Assembly (NCBI RefSeq): GCF_020740795.1 | Contig: NC_067312.1 | Coordinates: 59,086,405 to 59,150,404, forward strand | DNA: 64,000 nucleotides | From: Apus apus | Taxonomy: Eukaryota; Chordata; Aves; Apodiformes; Apodidae | Direction: 5' to 3' | Shown here: positions 26,101 through 39,600 of the stretch, one piece after another | Numbering within the stretch: the stretch's first letter is position 1 | How the letters are laid out: each line of letters starts with the position of its first letter | Notes under the pieces: generated by a model | Told to the model about the DNA's origin: nothing | The model's database searches: none | What the model saw: the letters and a program-made list of their open reading frames with translations, nothing else | Translations under genes and position numbers: made by a program

Positions 26101-26479
26101 CTGCCTCTAAGCATCCTCTGACCTAGCCAGAGCCCACAGGCCCATCACTGGCTGACCACAAGGTCCTGCACTGCCCACACTCCCACTGACTAGTGCCTTT
26201 CATGGCAAACTGCAATTTTTCCCCATGCTGGCTAATGCTGCTCCATCTTTCAGTCTCACCTGGAAGAGGACACAGGCTACAGCATCACCATAGGGAACAA
26301 CTCTGATCAGTACTGGTGGAGTGGTGCAGCTGTATGAGCATCCAAATATCACAAGAAGAGCATTTGTCTTCTCAGGGCAGATGCAGTCCCTACGTGTATG
26401 TCAGGGCTAGAGGTAAATATCCCTTGCTGGTTGACTGGAGAGAGATCGGTGCGAGGCCGTGGAGGTGGTAAGTCAGGCT
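23186..26479. other. Gene-free intergenic DNA
   Basis: No gene supported. A short plus-strand frame (23262-23462) ends in a protein-like stretch but could not be assigned. Unique sequence elsewhere, with AT-rich low-repeat patches near 23930-24030 and 24590-24700. Confidence 0.45.
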
Positions 26480-26918
26480 GGAGTACCTGCTGCACTGAGG
26501 ATAGATGGAGGGAACCAGGTTTCATCAGCCTGAAGAAGAGATGTCTCAGAGAGGACCTAACTGCAGATGTCCACTGCCTCACAGGCAGTTACCAGCCTCC
26601 TCTTAGAAATGCACAGGGATGTCTTGTCTTAAAACATCTTGTTTTGCCCCTTGTCATAAGGGACAAAAGGGACACATTGCAGCATGGGTCATTCTGGCTG
26701 CACAGAAGAAAAACTGCTTCCCAAGAGAGTGGTGCAGCCCTGGGACAGGGACAAGAAAAGTGGTGGGATCTCCACTGTTGGACATGTTCAAAACTTAGTG
26801 GGACAAGGCTCTGACCATCATGACCCCAATTTGAGTTCAACTGAGCTTGGCAGGAGAGTTGGAGCAAAGACTTCCAGATGTGTCTCCCCACCTGAATTCT
26901 ATGTGCATGATTCTATGT
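26480..26918 (+). mobile_element. CR1 LINE 3' fragment, plus orientation
   Basis: Sense CR1 landmarks in order: diverged body sequence, 'agaaaaactgcttcccaaga', 'gtggtgcagccctgggacag', 'gtgggatctccactgttgga', 'tgttcaaaacttagtgggac', and a terminal 'attctatgtgcatgattcta' at the 3' end. Confidence 0.75.
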
Positions 26919-28077
26919 GCAAAGCTTGCAGCTCCCGGTCATGTGTTAATCATGTATTAAAAATTAATTTCTGAGTAATCCTGAAGTTTATTTGTGTGAC
27001 CCTGGGGCTTGCTCACATGAGTACCAAGTGTAGGACTTGCTCTTAATTGAAGAGCAAAACATAAGTCAGCAGCCCAATGTGATTGTTCAGCCTACAACAG
27101 TATCTCGCAGATGGGCATGCATGCTTTCCATCCATTCCTTCTCAGATGTTGCTCTAATAGACTATCTTCTCCAACATCATGTAGATATGTAGGAGAACAA
27201 TTCAAACAGGCAGGCACTTATCCGTGTGTTCCTGGTGGGAAGAAAGGTAGTTTGCCAAGCCCAAACTGCCATTTTTTAGTGTTTTAGGTCTATTTGCAGT
27301 GTGTGTTTCAGTTTTGTTTAACTTCTGTCAGGTTAGAGAAGAGTTAGTAATTAAGTTGTACATCCTTGACCTCCTGTTGATCTCTACATTTTCCAAATAT
27401 GTGAAGGCACCCACAGGAATCCCTAGTTCACCTTTACCAGGGACTTGGTGTGTTTTGATTCCTCGGGAGTGTGTCTTCTCAGCACCTCTGCAACAGGCTG
27501 ATCTTTTTCAGCTCTTGATGACCATGAAAGACACTTTAATTTTAAGCAAAGCTGGCTTCACTCTTACTCATTCACACATTTCCCCTACCCACTCACATCT
27601 CTGTGTTCACAGGCACTGAGAGGTGTTTACCCAAGCAATCTAGCCAGGATCACTTAGGGTGACACAGTGGATGAGGAACACCAGGTTTCAAGTTCTCAAG
27701 CCTCCTGGGCCCCTTTTGATTGGTGATGGAAAGATGTTTTTTGGGTGGGTCTTGTGTACCCTCTAGGATTCAGGGGTTACTACAGGGTGGTAGTTTTGCC
27801 TCAGAAGTCCACTTACTTCAGCATAGTTTCTCCTCAGTTTGGGTTTGTTGAGGTATAAGAAATCAGAAAGACACAAGTGTGTTCTGGGACCTTGTTGCCA
27901 CCCTCCTGTTGTCAGAACATATTTTCTGCTGTTAGTAAGTTAACACCTAATCTCAGCACAGGCCTCCTGAGCATGGCATAAGAAGCTGCATCAGGCAAAA
28001 CAAATTCTCTATCTCAACTTTAGTCCTGCTGCAAGAGTCCTGTGAAATGTAACTAAAGGAGATGAGAAAAATTTAGA
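26919..28077. other. Gene-free intergenic DNA
   Basis: No gene, RNA or repeat recognised. Short open frames only (106 codons at 27299-27619). Confidence 0.45.
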
Positions 28078-28810
28078 CTGGGAGGTATCACTGGAGGCCT
28101 TTAGTCCAACCACCTGCTCTAAGCAGGGCTCACAACAAAGATAGTTCAGGTTATCTCAAAGGATGGAGATCCCACCACCTCTCTTGATCCAGTGCCAGGG
28201 CTACACCATGCTTGTGGCAAGTTTTGTCTCTGTTTTCTCAAAACTTCTCTTGGACTACATGTCCCAGCATTTTACTTAGGTCTGGTGCTGCTTGATGGGT
28301 GCTATCTGGGCATGGAGAAGCCCATGGCTCACTGGCTTTCAAGGACTACCCAGGTCCTGGTCAGCCACTGAGGCCACAGGGCTCCGAGCTGATGTCTGTG
28401 TCTCTTGCTATCCACCAGCACCAAGGAGCTGCTCTCCAGACCCTGTGTCTCATCTAGCAGCTCTGCTGGACTCATCTCAGCCAGAGGCATTACGCATCAT
28501 GCTTCAGGAGGTTCTTGGCAGACCATTTCTGCAGCCTGCTGAGAACCATCTGAAGGGCTGTGCTCTCCTCCAGCTGCTGTTCCAGTGTGGTACGTTTTCC
28601 ACTGTCCTACATCCTCTCTTCTAGGTTGTTGGTAAAGATGTTAAAAAAAAATTGGCCTGGTATTTACCCCGAGAAAAGGCATTTGCAACTGTCTGCCAGC
28701 TGTGTTTCAAATGATAGACTGCTATTCTTGGACCTGATGGTCCATCCAGTTTTAGACACACTTTACAGTTCACTTGTGAAATCCATAATTTCATCAGCTT
28801 AGCCACAGAA
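28078..28810 (-). mobile_element. CR1 LINE fragment(s), minus orientation, diverged
   Basis: Antisense CR1 words: 'ggcctttagtccaaccacct', 'gctctaagcagggctcacaa', 'ggatggagatcccaccacct', later 'ggttgttggtaaagatgtta' and 'ttggcctggtatttaccccg', the latter matching the end of the CR1 reverse-transcriptase frame read in reverse. The middle part (about 28260-28560) is poorly recognisable, so this may be one element with a diverged centre or two insertions. Confidence 0.65.
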
Positions 28811-30079
28811 GTAATGGTCAAAAACAATCATTGCAAAAAGATTTTCCTTCCTAAAACATCATCATTTGCAGACAGAAGATTTTCTCTTTTCTTAGTTCTG
28901 TGCTTTGGTGTTGGCCTAACCTGGGAATACGAATGTTGATGTTGTGCCTGCTGTTCTGAATACTCTGCTATTGTAACAAAGAACACCCACTCATAATTTC
29001 ATACTGGCATCAGCATTAAAGCTTTGTCATACATGGAAACTAGCAGAGAAGTCCACCTTTTGTAAATCCCCAGAGTCAGAAAAGTCATGTATTGTTGACT
29101 AGACCATAAAAGAGACAGCATGAAGGAAATGGACTGGCAGTGCCTTGTAAACATCATTTCACTAATTAGAAAAAAGGAGCATTGATACTTTTATTATCTT
29201 GGGACAAAAAGGGAGCTACTTGCAGGAGTTAAACGAAGCAAAGAAACCTGGCTTTATCAGTAGGTTGGGCATGCTTTAATCTAGTGTCCTGACAAAGAAA
29301 TAGGTGAGTAATACCTAAAGCATGCCTGCCAAAGCCCTGCAGCCAAAGCACAACTCTACCTGTCACTCCAGAAGGGCCCAAATGAATAGCAGGACGCTAA
29401 TCCCCAGGGCACTGCATAGCCTGCAGCATCTGGCTGCTACAGGAGAGTGCAGATGATGCTTCCTTTGAGATGACTACAGGTGTGGAGCTCACACACCAGG
29501 CAAACACACAGTCACTCGTTGCTTGGGGTTAGTTAAAGATCTGGTATGGAAACTAACATGGTCAAACTCCCAGGGCACTGCCTGCCATAGGGTTTCAGAA
29601 CAAAACCTGACTCATCTTTCTCAGGGTGACCCCCCTGTCCTTTTTGCATCTCAAAGTTCATTTTGCCATGATGAAGTATTAGGTGGAAAATTCGGACAGA
29701 TGTTCTCTGAACATTACTCTAAAAACTTAGGTTTCAGTGCTTTTCTGTTTTCTTAGGGAAAAAAATTTATACTGACAAATCCACAAGCAGCTCATACAAC
29801 TAGTGAACACTGTAAGTTATTAGATCTGAACCAAGAAATACCAAGTGAGAAATAAGAAAACTGTGATCTTACTGTTACCAGAAATGTATCCAGAATTATT
29901 CTCACAGCACAAAAAAGGTTAGGAGAAGGTTACCTCTGTACCTGGTTCTTTCTATAGGTGACCATCAAGTTCATAGCCGTGCTTGCAGGGCACCATGTAA
30001 AGAAGACCCTCTTGATTAGCATTTCAGAGAATCCTTCACAAAAGATCTGGAGAAAATTCAGCGCCTCCTTTCCACCTTA
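28811..30079. other. Gene-free intergenic DNA
   Basis: AT-rich unique sequence with no gene, RNA or repeat recognised. Confidence 0.45.
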
Positions 30080-30428
30080 ACTACCTGAAAGGACATTGTA
30101 GAGAAGTAGGTGCTGTTCTTTTCTCACAAGTAAATAGTGATAGGACAAGAGGCAACAGCCTAAACAGTAGAGGAAGGAACACCAGGGGAGGTTTAGGCTG
30201 GACATTGGGGAAAAAAATTTTCTCTGGAAGGATTGTCAGGGATTGGGATAGGCTGCCCAGAGAGATGGTTGAGTCACCATCCCTGGATCTGATTAAAAGT
30301 CGTATAGATGTGGTGCTTGGGCATAGGGTTTAGGGATGAACCTGGTGGAGTAGTGGTAAAGGTTGGACTTGAGGATCTTAAAAGTCTTTTTCAACCAAAA
30401 TTATTCTATCATTCTATGATTCCATGAT
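30080..30428 (+). mobile_element. CR1 LINE 3' end, plus orientation
   Basis: Clear 3' end of CR1: 'actacctgaaaggacattgt', 'agtgataggacaagaggcaa', 'ccaggggaggtttaggctgg', 'ggctgcccagagagatggtt', 'gagtcaccatccctggatct', 'ggttggacttgaggatctta', and the terminal repeat 'attctatcattctatgattc'. The best preserved 3' terminus in the window besides the copy at 44.7 kb. Confidence 0.92.
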
Positions 30429-33400
30429 TCCTGGAGAGGTCCTTCAACTGATGTCTTTCTATCAGTTTATCACTTCTATAACCTGAACTAGCCGTTAGCA
30501 CTGTGTGAGCTACAGGAATAGGTAGGAATGTCTGTTAGTAGCTAAAGGCTGTGGATTTCACTTATTTTAAAAAATAAACACATTTAATCATACCAGAATG
30601 ACTCCACTGAAAACTAAATGACAAATACAAGCTATTGCTTGGGGGAACTTTCTGACTTATATCATCATAGATACAGTAGTGTCATACCACTCTTACAGCT
30701 GAGAGAAGTAGCACACTTTAATTTTGAAAAAGTGTTCACAGACTGATAGAACGGAACAATTGGCTCTGTTACTGCCTGGGTACGATAGATTGTGACAGCT
30801 GCTGGGAGCTTTCCTGCAATTGGTCTCAGACAAAAACCAATTTCAGTCTGGAGTCAGCTTTGGATCTCTGTTTCTTCCACTGCCTGGAGTGGAAGAACCT
30901 GGATTTGTTTGGATCACTTTCTTACCGTCAGGTAAAGGACAGAAGAAAAAAGGTGCCTTTCTGGAGTGATCAGGCACATGTTTAAAATGGAGTGCTTCTT
31001 ACTGCCAGACCAATTACACGTATATTCTGTTACAGTGCAAAACTTTTCAGTGAAAAGAGGAAGAAAGATTGCACCTGCCACCAGGATGGGCCTCCCTGAC
31101 TTGTTTTCCTCCCCAGGCAGCCCCACATCTCAGCTGTACAAATGTTTGTATCATGCTTTTGGGCTTGCAGATCCCAGAGGTGTGAGACACGTAAAGTTAA
31201 AGGTCAGCTTCAAGACAAAAACTTTGAGCACCTTATCCCTACTATACCAAAAGACCTCTCTGTTGAATACTTACTTACTAGACCTGAGACAGCAGGGTAC
31301 AAAGGCTTTACTGGTCAGAAGCCACATTTTGAACCCCACCCTGAAACCAGAAGCGTGCTATTTTGTCATGTACATGCAGAAAAATACCCAGCTTAGCACT
31401 GAGCTGCCATTTCCTGCCCTAGTTTCAACTTTCAGGCTGATTTAAGGTGGAGCTCATGTGGAGTGACTGTGATGTTGAATCTCCCAGTGATAACTGCACT
31501 GATGATGAAAAGCAATGTCAGCATCTGAAAGCTGTGGCTGCAGTCTGCTGGCTAGTAGGAAGGAGAAGAAAGTCCCAGTGGATTCACTGCTACTCATTCC
31601 ACCAGGAACAACAAGGAGTCCAGCTCCTTCACCTGGAGAAACCTGCAGCTGCAAATGCCGACACCTCTCAGCGACAAAGCTGACATACTTTATCTTTCAG
31701 GAACCAGCTAACAACTCTTGTATCCCAGCCTGATTAAGCATTGACTTGTTTCTCTCTGCTAGGCTCCGAGCGGATCCCTACACAGGGAAGAGCCCTGGGC
31801 TGCCCTGGCAGCCATGGCAGAGCATGGCCCTGCTGGTACATGAGACAGCACACACCAAGGGGAGAGAGGTGAAGTGTATGAGGAAAGAGGTGGTGGCAGC
31901 CTAAGGCTGCTTCACATCAGTTCCTCTGCCAAAGAAGAGATGTGACAGTCTTTCAACTGTTGGCCCCTTGCAGACCAGTGGGCTGCAGCTCCTGCTGGTT
32001 TGAGCTGAAGTGTGGGCTCTCCCACGTGCCTGGTGACTAGAAGCAAGGAACCCCATCATGGCCATTTGAAACCAGGACACATATAAAAGCAGAGCTTTCC
32101 GGTCTTCCTGATGCTGTGTGTGTGAGCTGCTTTCAGGGAAGTGATTCATGCAAAAGTGGCCAGAGATCTTAGACCTCAGCCAGGTTCTGCTCTTGGGCTG
32201 TGATAACTTTACATTAAGTTACGTACTCTAAGCGTACCCCATTCAACAAGTTTAATTGTTGTAGTGAAAATATCTCTTCTGTTTATCTTTGGAAACATTC
32301 CTCCCCCACACCCCTCTGCATTTTGAAGGCTTGGGTTTCAAGTTCACATATATCAGAACAGAAAATAGCAGGACATGCCCTATCATGTCCTGGACACCCT
32401 AAGCCAAAAATGAAAGAGCTGCACCCTTTTCCCCTCATAGAGATTCATCTTTTATACGCACTTAAAATGTGCACATAAAGCTTTATCACACCCAAACCAT
32501 TTCCAAAGAAACGAGCAGTCACTTTAACTATTAGAATTTTGAAGGACAGTAATTCCAGAGTAATTTTACCACTCCCTCTGTGAGTCTTTTGTATTTGAAA
32601 CACTGTGTATGTCTTATAAACAAAACAGCCAAGAACATATTAATCATATTATCAGCAGAGGGAAAAATTATTTAGGCAGGCACTTAAAATTTGCTCCGCA
32701 CTCCTAGTGAGTCCAGAACAGCAGCCAGCCCATCTCACTCTGTAATGGGCTTAACACTGATGGAAAAAGTGTTAGTACCTTTCTGGTGTACCTAAAACTG
32801 ACTTTTGTTGAGCTAAAGATACATAGAGTAACAAATATTTAAGTTAGGTATGTATTTTGTTAAAAAGCCACCTTGGACTAACTAATCCAATTCTTCATGT
32901 AAACTCCAAAGTTCAAGCTGAAATGGTGTTTCTCCTTGAGCAGTTTTCAGAACAGGATGATAACACAGTTTGTGAGCCCAGAAGTTTTACTCCTCTGTGG
33001 GTTGTTTTTTTTTTCCAGAGAAATGTTTTATTTTGGTGTTTCGTGGACATCCCTTAAAGTGTGCAATAGCTTTGAGGCTCAGCACTTCTGGAAAGGCAAC
33101 CGCCTTGGGTGCACACACACTAGGGATCTCCAGCACCAGGGGTTTACGTCCTTCCTGAATTTTGCAACCACGATGCAAAAGAGCCAAGTGAACAACTCCA
33201 TGAACTATATGGTTGTAACCAAACAGAAGGAATTTAGCTTTTGCCTGCCTGTGTATCTCCTCAGGTGTGTAGATGTGAGCACTTTCACAGCAAGGAAATA
33301 CAGCTGAAACAAAGAAGGCGCAAACACCCAGTGACTATTGAATAGTTATAGGCATCAGCCAAGTACTACTTTCCTCTATGTCTCCAGGCAAAATTTAATA

Positions 33401-36289
33401 CAAAACCCACAGCAAATATTTTCTTAAAATATGCCTGCAATTATGCTAGACACAAGTGTCATACTCCAGAGACAGAAACATATTCCTGGATTGAGAAGTA
33501 ATCTTCAGGTCCTGAAGAGCCTACAAAGCTCTACGGAGGTCCACCTAATAATTTCATTACAGAATTATCACCAGACCACTATGGCAGAAAGGCATGTGAA
33601 ATCTATTTCTTGACCCTGTAGCAAACAAAATCTTTTGGATAAAGCTTTATGGGTTTTTGACTGTGATCTGGGAAGTCAAATCCAAACAGCAGCAATGTTT
33701 TCTTTAATGTGCAGAATCCAGCACGCCAAAACTCAGAGTAAGAGGCATCAAAGAATAGTCGTTAATCCCCTCTCTCTTTTGCCTTTCTCAGTAAGAGGTT
33801 GAGGTTGCAGGTCAGCCCCTTTCCTGCTGAACATCTGAGAACTTTGTGCACCGGATCACCAGCAGCATGTTTCCATTCTGGAGATTTCTGCACCTGGGGG
33901 AGGACACAGATGACCTCAATGGTCACAGCCTGAGCCTGATTGCAGGCAGGACCACCTGCAAATGATGTTTTATCACATTTCCTTGTGGACTGGTGCATCT
34001 CTCATGAGCTGACTGACTCTCAGAAGGGCTCAGTTCATTTTAGGACCTAACCACCAAAACGTGCTGCAGCTTTGCAGCAGCCATCATGAGGGAGAGATTT
34101 CTCAGAGTCTTATATTGCTCCACACTTTCTAAAAACCCTCCTTCCATAGACATAGGGTTATAAGATGTTCTCAGCTTTCAACTAGAACAATAGCAGTAAT
34201 GGAGGCAGTGAAAATATGTGACAATTGAACCCGAAGTTTTGGGGGAAATGGAACTTAACTTTAATTATTCATTAAAAATTCACTATTATAAAACAACACC
34301 TTGCCTCTCAATCTGTTAATACTTCATAGAAGGCAATACTGGGCATAATGCGACAGTCAGATATGGCAATGTATGTATTACATTACAAAGTGAAGACACA
34401 CACATCCAGTTTAACTACAAGCAATGAAAGCTGCTTATCTAGAAATTAACTACCCCAAACATGTGAGTGTAGCTTGACATTACTGTTTCCTGGGCATGTT
34501 ACCTGTTCCTGGCATTTTAAAGACATTCAGAGATACAATTAACTGTCAAAGCACAAGGAAGCAAAAGAATCGAGTTGTTATATATCCTTAGCACATGAAC
34601 TCCAGGAATTTCAGCCATTCCTGAAATCTGTTTAATGAGAACAGATGAGTAATCTGCTATTCTGCCTACAGAAATCTTGAACATAACCCAGAAGTCATTC
34701 CTTTCCAAAAGGTGAAGTAAAGCTCCTCCTAAACTCTGCCTGCTTTGTGCAATCCTGGAAAAAACCTTGGATGCAAGGAAACATACACCAGCTTTAATCC
34801 TGGAGAGGTCAGAAAGATTACTTCCAATCACCTCTGGGGAAATGCAAACTTGCTTTCCAGTGCACAGAAATTAGTCAGCTAGCATCTTACAGGAGCAGCT
34901 TCTGGTTTTGGAGGTTCACAAGTGACAGGTCAAATCTCTTAGCTATTTCTGTTAGAAAACAAATAATTTCCTGCATTAAAAAAAAAAATAAAATCTTTCT
35001 AGTAGATGGAGGGGAGCGGGATGGCTGTACAAGATATTTAATCTTTTTTGAGGTTGTGCTTTTTGTTGTTTTTTTGTTGTTGTTGTTTCTGCTCATGGTA
35101 ACAATATCTTCTCAGAGACAGCTGAATCTTCTGGAACTTTTCTTTGCCTTGTACTGCTGCAGAAACGAGAGCAAAAAGAAAACTGTGTCAGAAGCCAAGA
35201 CCCCTTTACAAAGGCTGTTTTAATCTCTCCACAACCCCCATGTTACAATGTAGTGAAGCCAACAGATGGTCTTTCCTAGTCGCAGGTTTAACAGGCAGTT
35301 ACATCTGTGTAAAACCTGTGCAATGAACAAAATCCCTGGCAGTGATGGAGCACCTGTTGCTTTAACAGAGGCTTTACTACACAACTTCTTTGGGTGCTCC
35401 ACAGCCTCAAGTTGTGCTCCTCCGCGGAAGACCAAGCAAACAGAAGCTGGGAGTAGACTCGTGTGTCCTGTAACATTGTGTCTATAGTCACACAAACTTC
35501 ACTGTGTATAGAAAAAAAAAAAAAAGTGTATCCCACACTATAGCAGCTAAAACCAGTGGGAAACAGAAAAAAATGTAGGTGTAGCTATTTCTTCCCCACA
35601 ACCTGTCTTAATTAAGTCTAAAAATGTCTGTAAGGCAAGCCCTGCCCCATCTTTCTGAAACCAGTCACTACATGTGCTTGTCAAAAGTACGTCTTGCATT
35701 CTGTTCTGTAAATAAATGCCAGTTAGCAATTGCAAGAACATAGAGTGAAATGATGTAAATATCAAATAATACAAAGCCTTTAAGGAATGTTTCTAAACAC
35801 GGGGACAACGATAGCACATCAGGCATATGTACCACTTTGACAGAGGATTTCTAAAATCAGAATTATTTCATGTATGAGTCTGTAGGATGAAATTCATGAA
35901 TTAAGCAAACAATACAGCCCTTAGCAGCTAGAGGTTTGCACAGGACTCTCAAAATGCATACAGCAAATAATGAGAGCTTTGAGCCAGCCTCACTACTGTA
36001 CGTGAGCATGTTCCACTGTCCCCAGGTCCTCTAGACAGTTTCCAGCATCAGGAGGCATGCACTGTGAAGATGTACCACCACTTTCCTTTCTGTGCAGCTT
36101 CTAGACCCAGCAAAAAAACAGATTATGTCAGCACACCTCTTGAACACTGATTAGCACGAAGCATGTGGAGAGTAACTGTGCCTGTCTGCTCAGCACATCT
36201 GGAGTTTTGAGACAAGTCTTTGGTTTCCCAAGACAGAAGGGAACTGAAGAGCTCAAGCACAGGATCACAGAGATCTCCTGGGTATCAGA
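30429..36289. other. Gene-free intergenic DNA
   Basis: AT-rich unique sequence. Open frames up to 159 codons (30966-31445 plus) lack any recognisable family or splice context. Contains a TTG/T-rich simple repeat (35059-35089) and short A runs (34978-34989, 35510-35524). Confidence 0.5.
35059..35089. repeat. TTG / T-rich simple repeat
   Basis: TTTTTGTTG followed by TTGTTGTTG units. Confidence 0.7.
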
Positions 36290-36655
36290 GTTCAGGACAT
36301 TGTTGAAAGAAGTGGAGGGAACTGCACTTCTTCAGCCTGAAGAGGACAAGTCTCCAATGGGATCTATTTGCAGTCAGCCACTGCCTACCTGAGCAAGACA
36401 AAAGACAGAGATAGACTCTTCTCAGACACAACAGGCATGGGTTGTAACAGGGGAAATTCTGGTTGGATGTAAGGAAAAACTTCCTTCCCATCAGTGGTGC
36501 AGTGAAGGCCCAGATAAGAGGTGGTGAAACCTCTGTCCTAGAAGATATCCAGACTTGACAGGAGAAAGGCCAGAGCAACCTGGCCTAGCATCAGTGAGCC
36601 CTGATTTCAGCAAGGGGTTGGACCAGGCCTCCATATGTTCCTCTTCTAATCTACA
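36290..36655 (+). mobile_element. CR1 LINE 3' fragment, plus orientation
   Basis: Sense CR1 words: 'cttcttcagcctgaagagga', 'tctcagacacaacaggcatg', 'ctggttggatgtaaggaaaa', 'acttccttcccatcagtggt', 'ggttggaccaggcctccata', 'gttcctcttct'. Terminal repeat absent. Confidence 0.7.
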
Positions 36656-39600
36656 TTTTTCTGTTATTTTTATAACCCTTGGTGTGGATTTTACATTTAT
36701 TTGATTTGGGGATACAGGGAGCCTGTCAGCATTTCTGAGCTTGATAGCCTTTGGAGTAACTGAACCAGGGCTTGTTTTATACACACCTGTGGACACACCC
36801 GGGGTCTGAGCATCCCTCACGAGCCACCTCACTTAGCAACCACCACTGGCTGCCATGAGGCTTTCAGATCCAAAATTTAGAGAGCAATTCCAGACATAAG
36901 TTACAAGTTCGAAAGACCTCAGCTCACTCTTACCATTAACAGAACTAAAAAAGAAAACAAGTTGTTTGCCTTCCTCTAATCTCTCCTTCGCTCCAGTGCC
37001 CTCCACATTCCAGTCTGCCACCAGACCCAGAGGCTGTCTGAGTCACGGCGGCAGAAGGCAGAGGCACAGACCCTCATGCTGCCTCTCACCCTCGTGACCC
37101 CATTCCAGAAGTCCGGCTTTGGGCAGGTGCCACTCCTCCCAGCCCCCTTGCTGAGGGGTGTCTGCTAACAAACCCAGGCTGCGGAGCTGCTTTGGGCTGC
37201 CTGGAATCCACGAGAGGGGAGCTGGTGCTGGGGAGACCGTATTTCTGAGTCTCTGTGGCCCATGCTTTCAGCCAGGCCTTTCCCTTCCCTCAACCCTGCT
37301 CATCCATTCCCATGCCCTGTTGTGGCAGGGGGACCCCTCTCTGCTATTTTCCAAAAACCTGAAGTAGCAGCCCATTCTTAGGCTTGTTAAGTTTGTTAAT
37401 CCACTTAGCAGCACTGCTGAAAGGGGACCAGATGTGAAGCTCTGGAAGAGAAATACGTCTGCCACTCTGAAGTTTTTTCAACTAAACCTTTAGGCACAAA
37501 ATAATCTCACTCTTCCTTGTTTAACACAAAGCAAAGAGTTGGAACAAGCTGGTAGGACATGCTGCGGGAGGCTTAGGGGCACAACCACTGGCGAGAAAGG
37601 TTGGTTTCATAGGTGTGTTTCTTTGACTTGAAACATTATTATTATTATTCTAGATGGGTTGACAAAGCAAACAAGCACAATCACTCAGTAGGCAGTTGGT
37701 ATGGATGCTGAAAGCATCCCTTCACCCATCCCTTCCCCGGGCAGCCAGTGCCTTCCCACAGTGTTCCCAGCACGGAGCTCGTCTAACACGTTATTTTGTA
37801 TGAAGAGTTCAGCCAAATGAACCGTGAAGCAATGAGAAAGCCAAAAAAGAAGCAAGTACAAACCATGCCCACAGCAGCAACCAGACAGGTTGAGAACTGT
37901 CTGCTTCTCCTTCATGGATGCTGTGACAAAGACCCAGCTGCACCAGCACCTCAGAAAGACTCTCATGGATGTTTTTCTCACTAGGAGTAGACAGCAGAAT
38001 ATCATATCCCTCAAGGCTCTTCTCCCTTGCTGGCCCAAGCTTCCTCTCGCTTCAATTTCCAGCTCCATCCTCTTTGCTGGGCACAGCTGAGGAGCACCTC
38101 TGCCTGCCCAAGCAGCCAGCCAGCCCCTGCCCAGGGCCAGCTCTGCATAGGGCTGGCCCTACTGTTCAAAGTCTTGCTGGGTCCCCCAACAGGACTGGCT
38201 ATGCAGACAAGACTGTTCTCACTGCCTTTAACTTATCCTTATGTTTCCTGCCTATTCCTGAGAGCTGGGGCACAAGGCAGAAGAGCTAAAGCTGTCTGGG
38301 AGCTGGATCTTCTGTATGGCAACTCATGCTTACAGAAGGCACCAAAGCTGCTCTTACCTGGGCAAGGGCATGGAGGCTTCAGACTCCTTTTGCTTTGGCA
38401 GCTGCACGTCCTGTGGTGCACAGCAGTCTGGGAGGTAGCAGGGGGAGATGCACCCAGCCAGCTCCAAGGGATGGACCACAGCAGACCATGCTGTTTCCAT
38501 CAACACACGTCGGTGTGGGTGTGTTCCTCACAGTCCTGGCAGGAACACAGCCCAGCTGCTGTGCCATGATACTGCAGGACACGCCTTCAAGAGACATGTC
38601 ACCTAAATATATATGGACACTACTAACATCTGCTTGGCCAGTGTTTCTGTGTGGAAACTTGGGGCTGGTTTTGGTCAGTGGAATGAAGGGTGAAGGAAAA
38701 ATGGTGCCCAAGGATCAGGAGTGCAGGTAGTCTGGTGGGCCACCTGTGTGATTGGAATCAGATGTGTTTGAACTTGGCCTGACTTTGAAGAGATGCAGGT
38801 AAGGATGGTTACAGGAGTTTCCCAGAGGATCCAGGAGCACTCCACGTCTTGAAGGTCAACCAGTGCAGCTCTACCCATGGTTACATCCCCTTTCCCTTCC
38901 ACCACACCAGATGGCCACATCCTGGCTGTATTGGGGAGTACTCCCAGTCATGGGCATTGCACGCCCGAGTATCTCAGCCAAAGCAGAGGCAAGGACTGAA
39001 CAGAAGTGATGGTGGTAAGGTGCTCAGATCAGCACCCACACCTTGTTTCACTGAGCAGTGCAGACATAACAGTCTTCACACAGCTGGTGCATCTTCCTGT
39101 CCATCTTCCTCAGCAGCGCCACACACCACAGTGTACCGTTTCCATACCCTGAGAGTGGGGCTTCTTCTCCCCTCCACCCCAGAAATCTCCACACACTGAA
39201 AAAAGCTGACAGAGCTGCAACAACACATGCTCAGATAGATATCCATAGTGATACAGAGGTTGTATTAGTATCTCCCTGCACCAGCCAGCTGTCCTTCACC
39301 CCTGGCAGTCTGGATGCCACCTACCCCAGTGTCCTCTCATGGCATGTGTTTTGACTGCTGCCAGGAGAAGCAACTTTATCCAGCCAGGACTTTGAAAGGA
39401 GGTTCATCTCCAATAACTCCTTGAACAATAAAACCTGATTCACCCAGAGGGCGTGTGTTTGCTGCAAGAAATACCAGGAGAGCACAAAACCTCTGTCATC
39501 CACTTTTGTTAAAACACTTTCTTGAGTATGCAGCCAGGGGAAGGATCTCTCATACATAAAAAATTCCCTCCAGGATTTGTTGTAAGTTAAAGGAAGCACA

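Noticed and set aside
37969-38730. Overlapping plus frames of 106-180 codons
   Set aside because: Three overlapping frames open at once point to stop-poor DNA. None has a recognisable domain.
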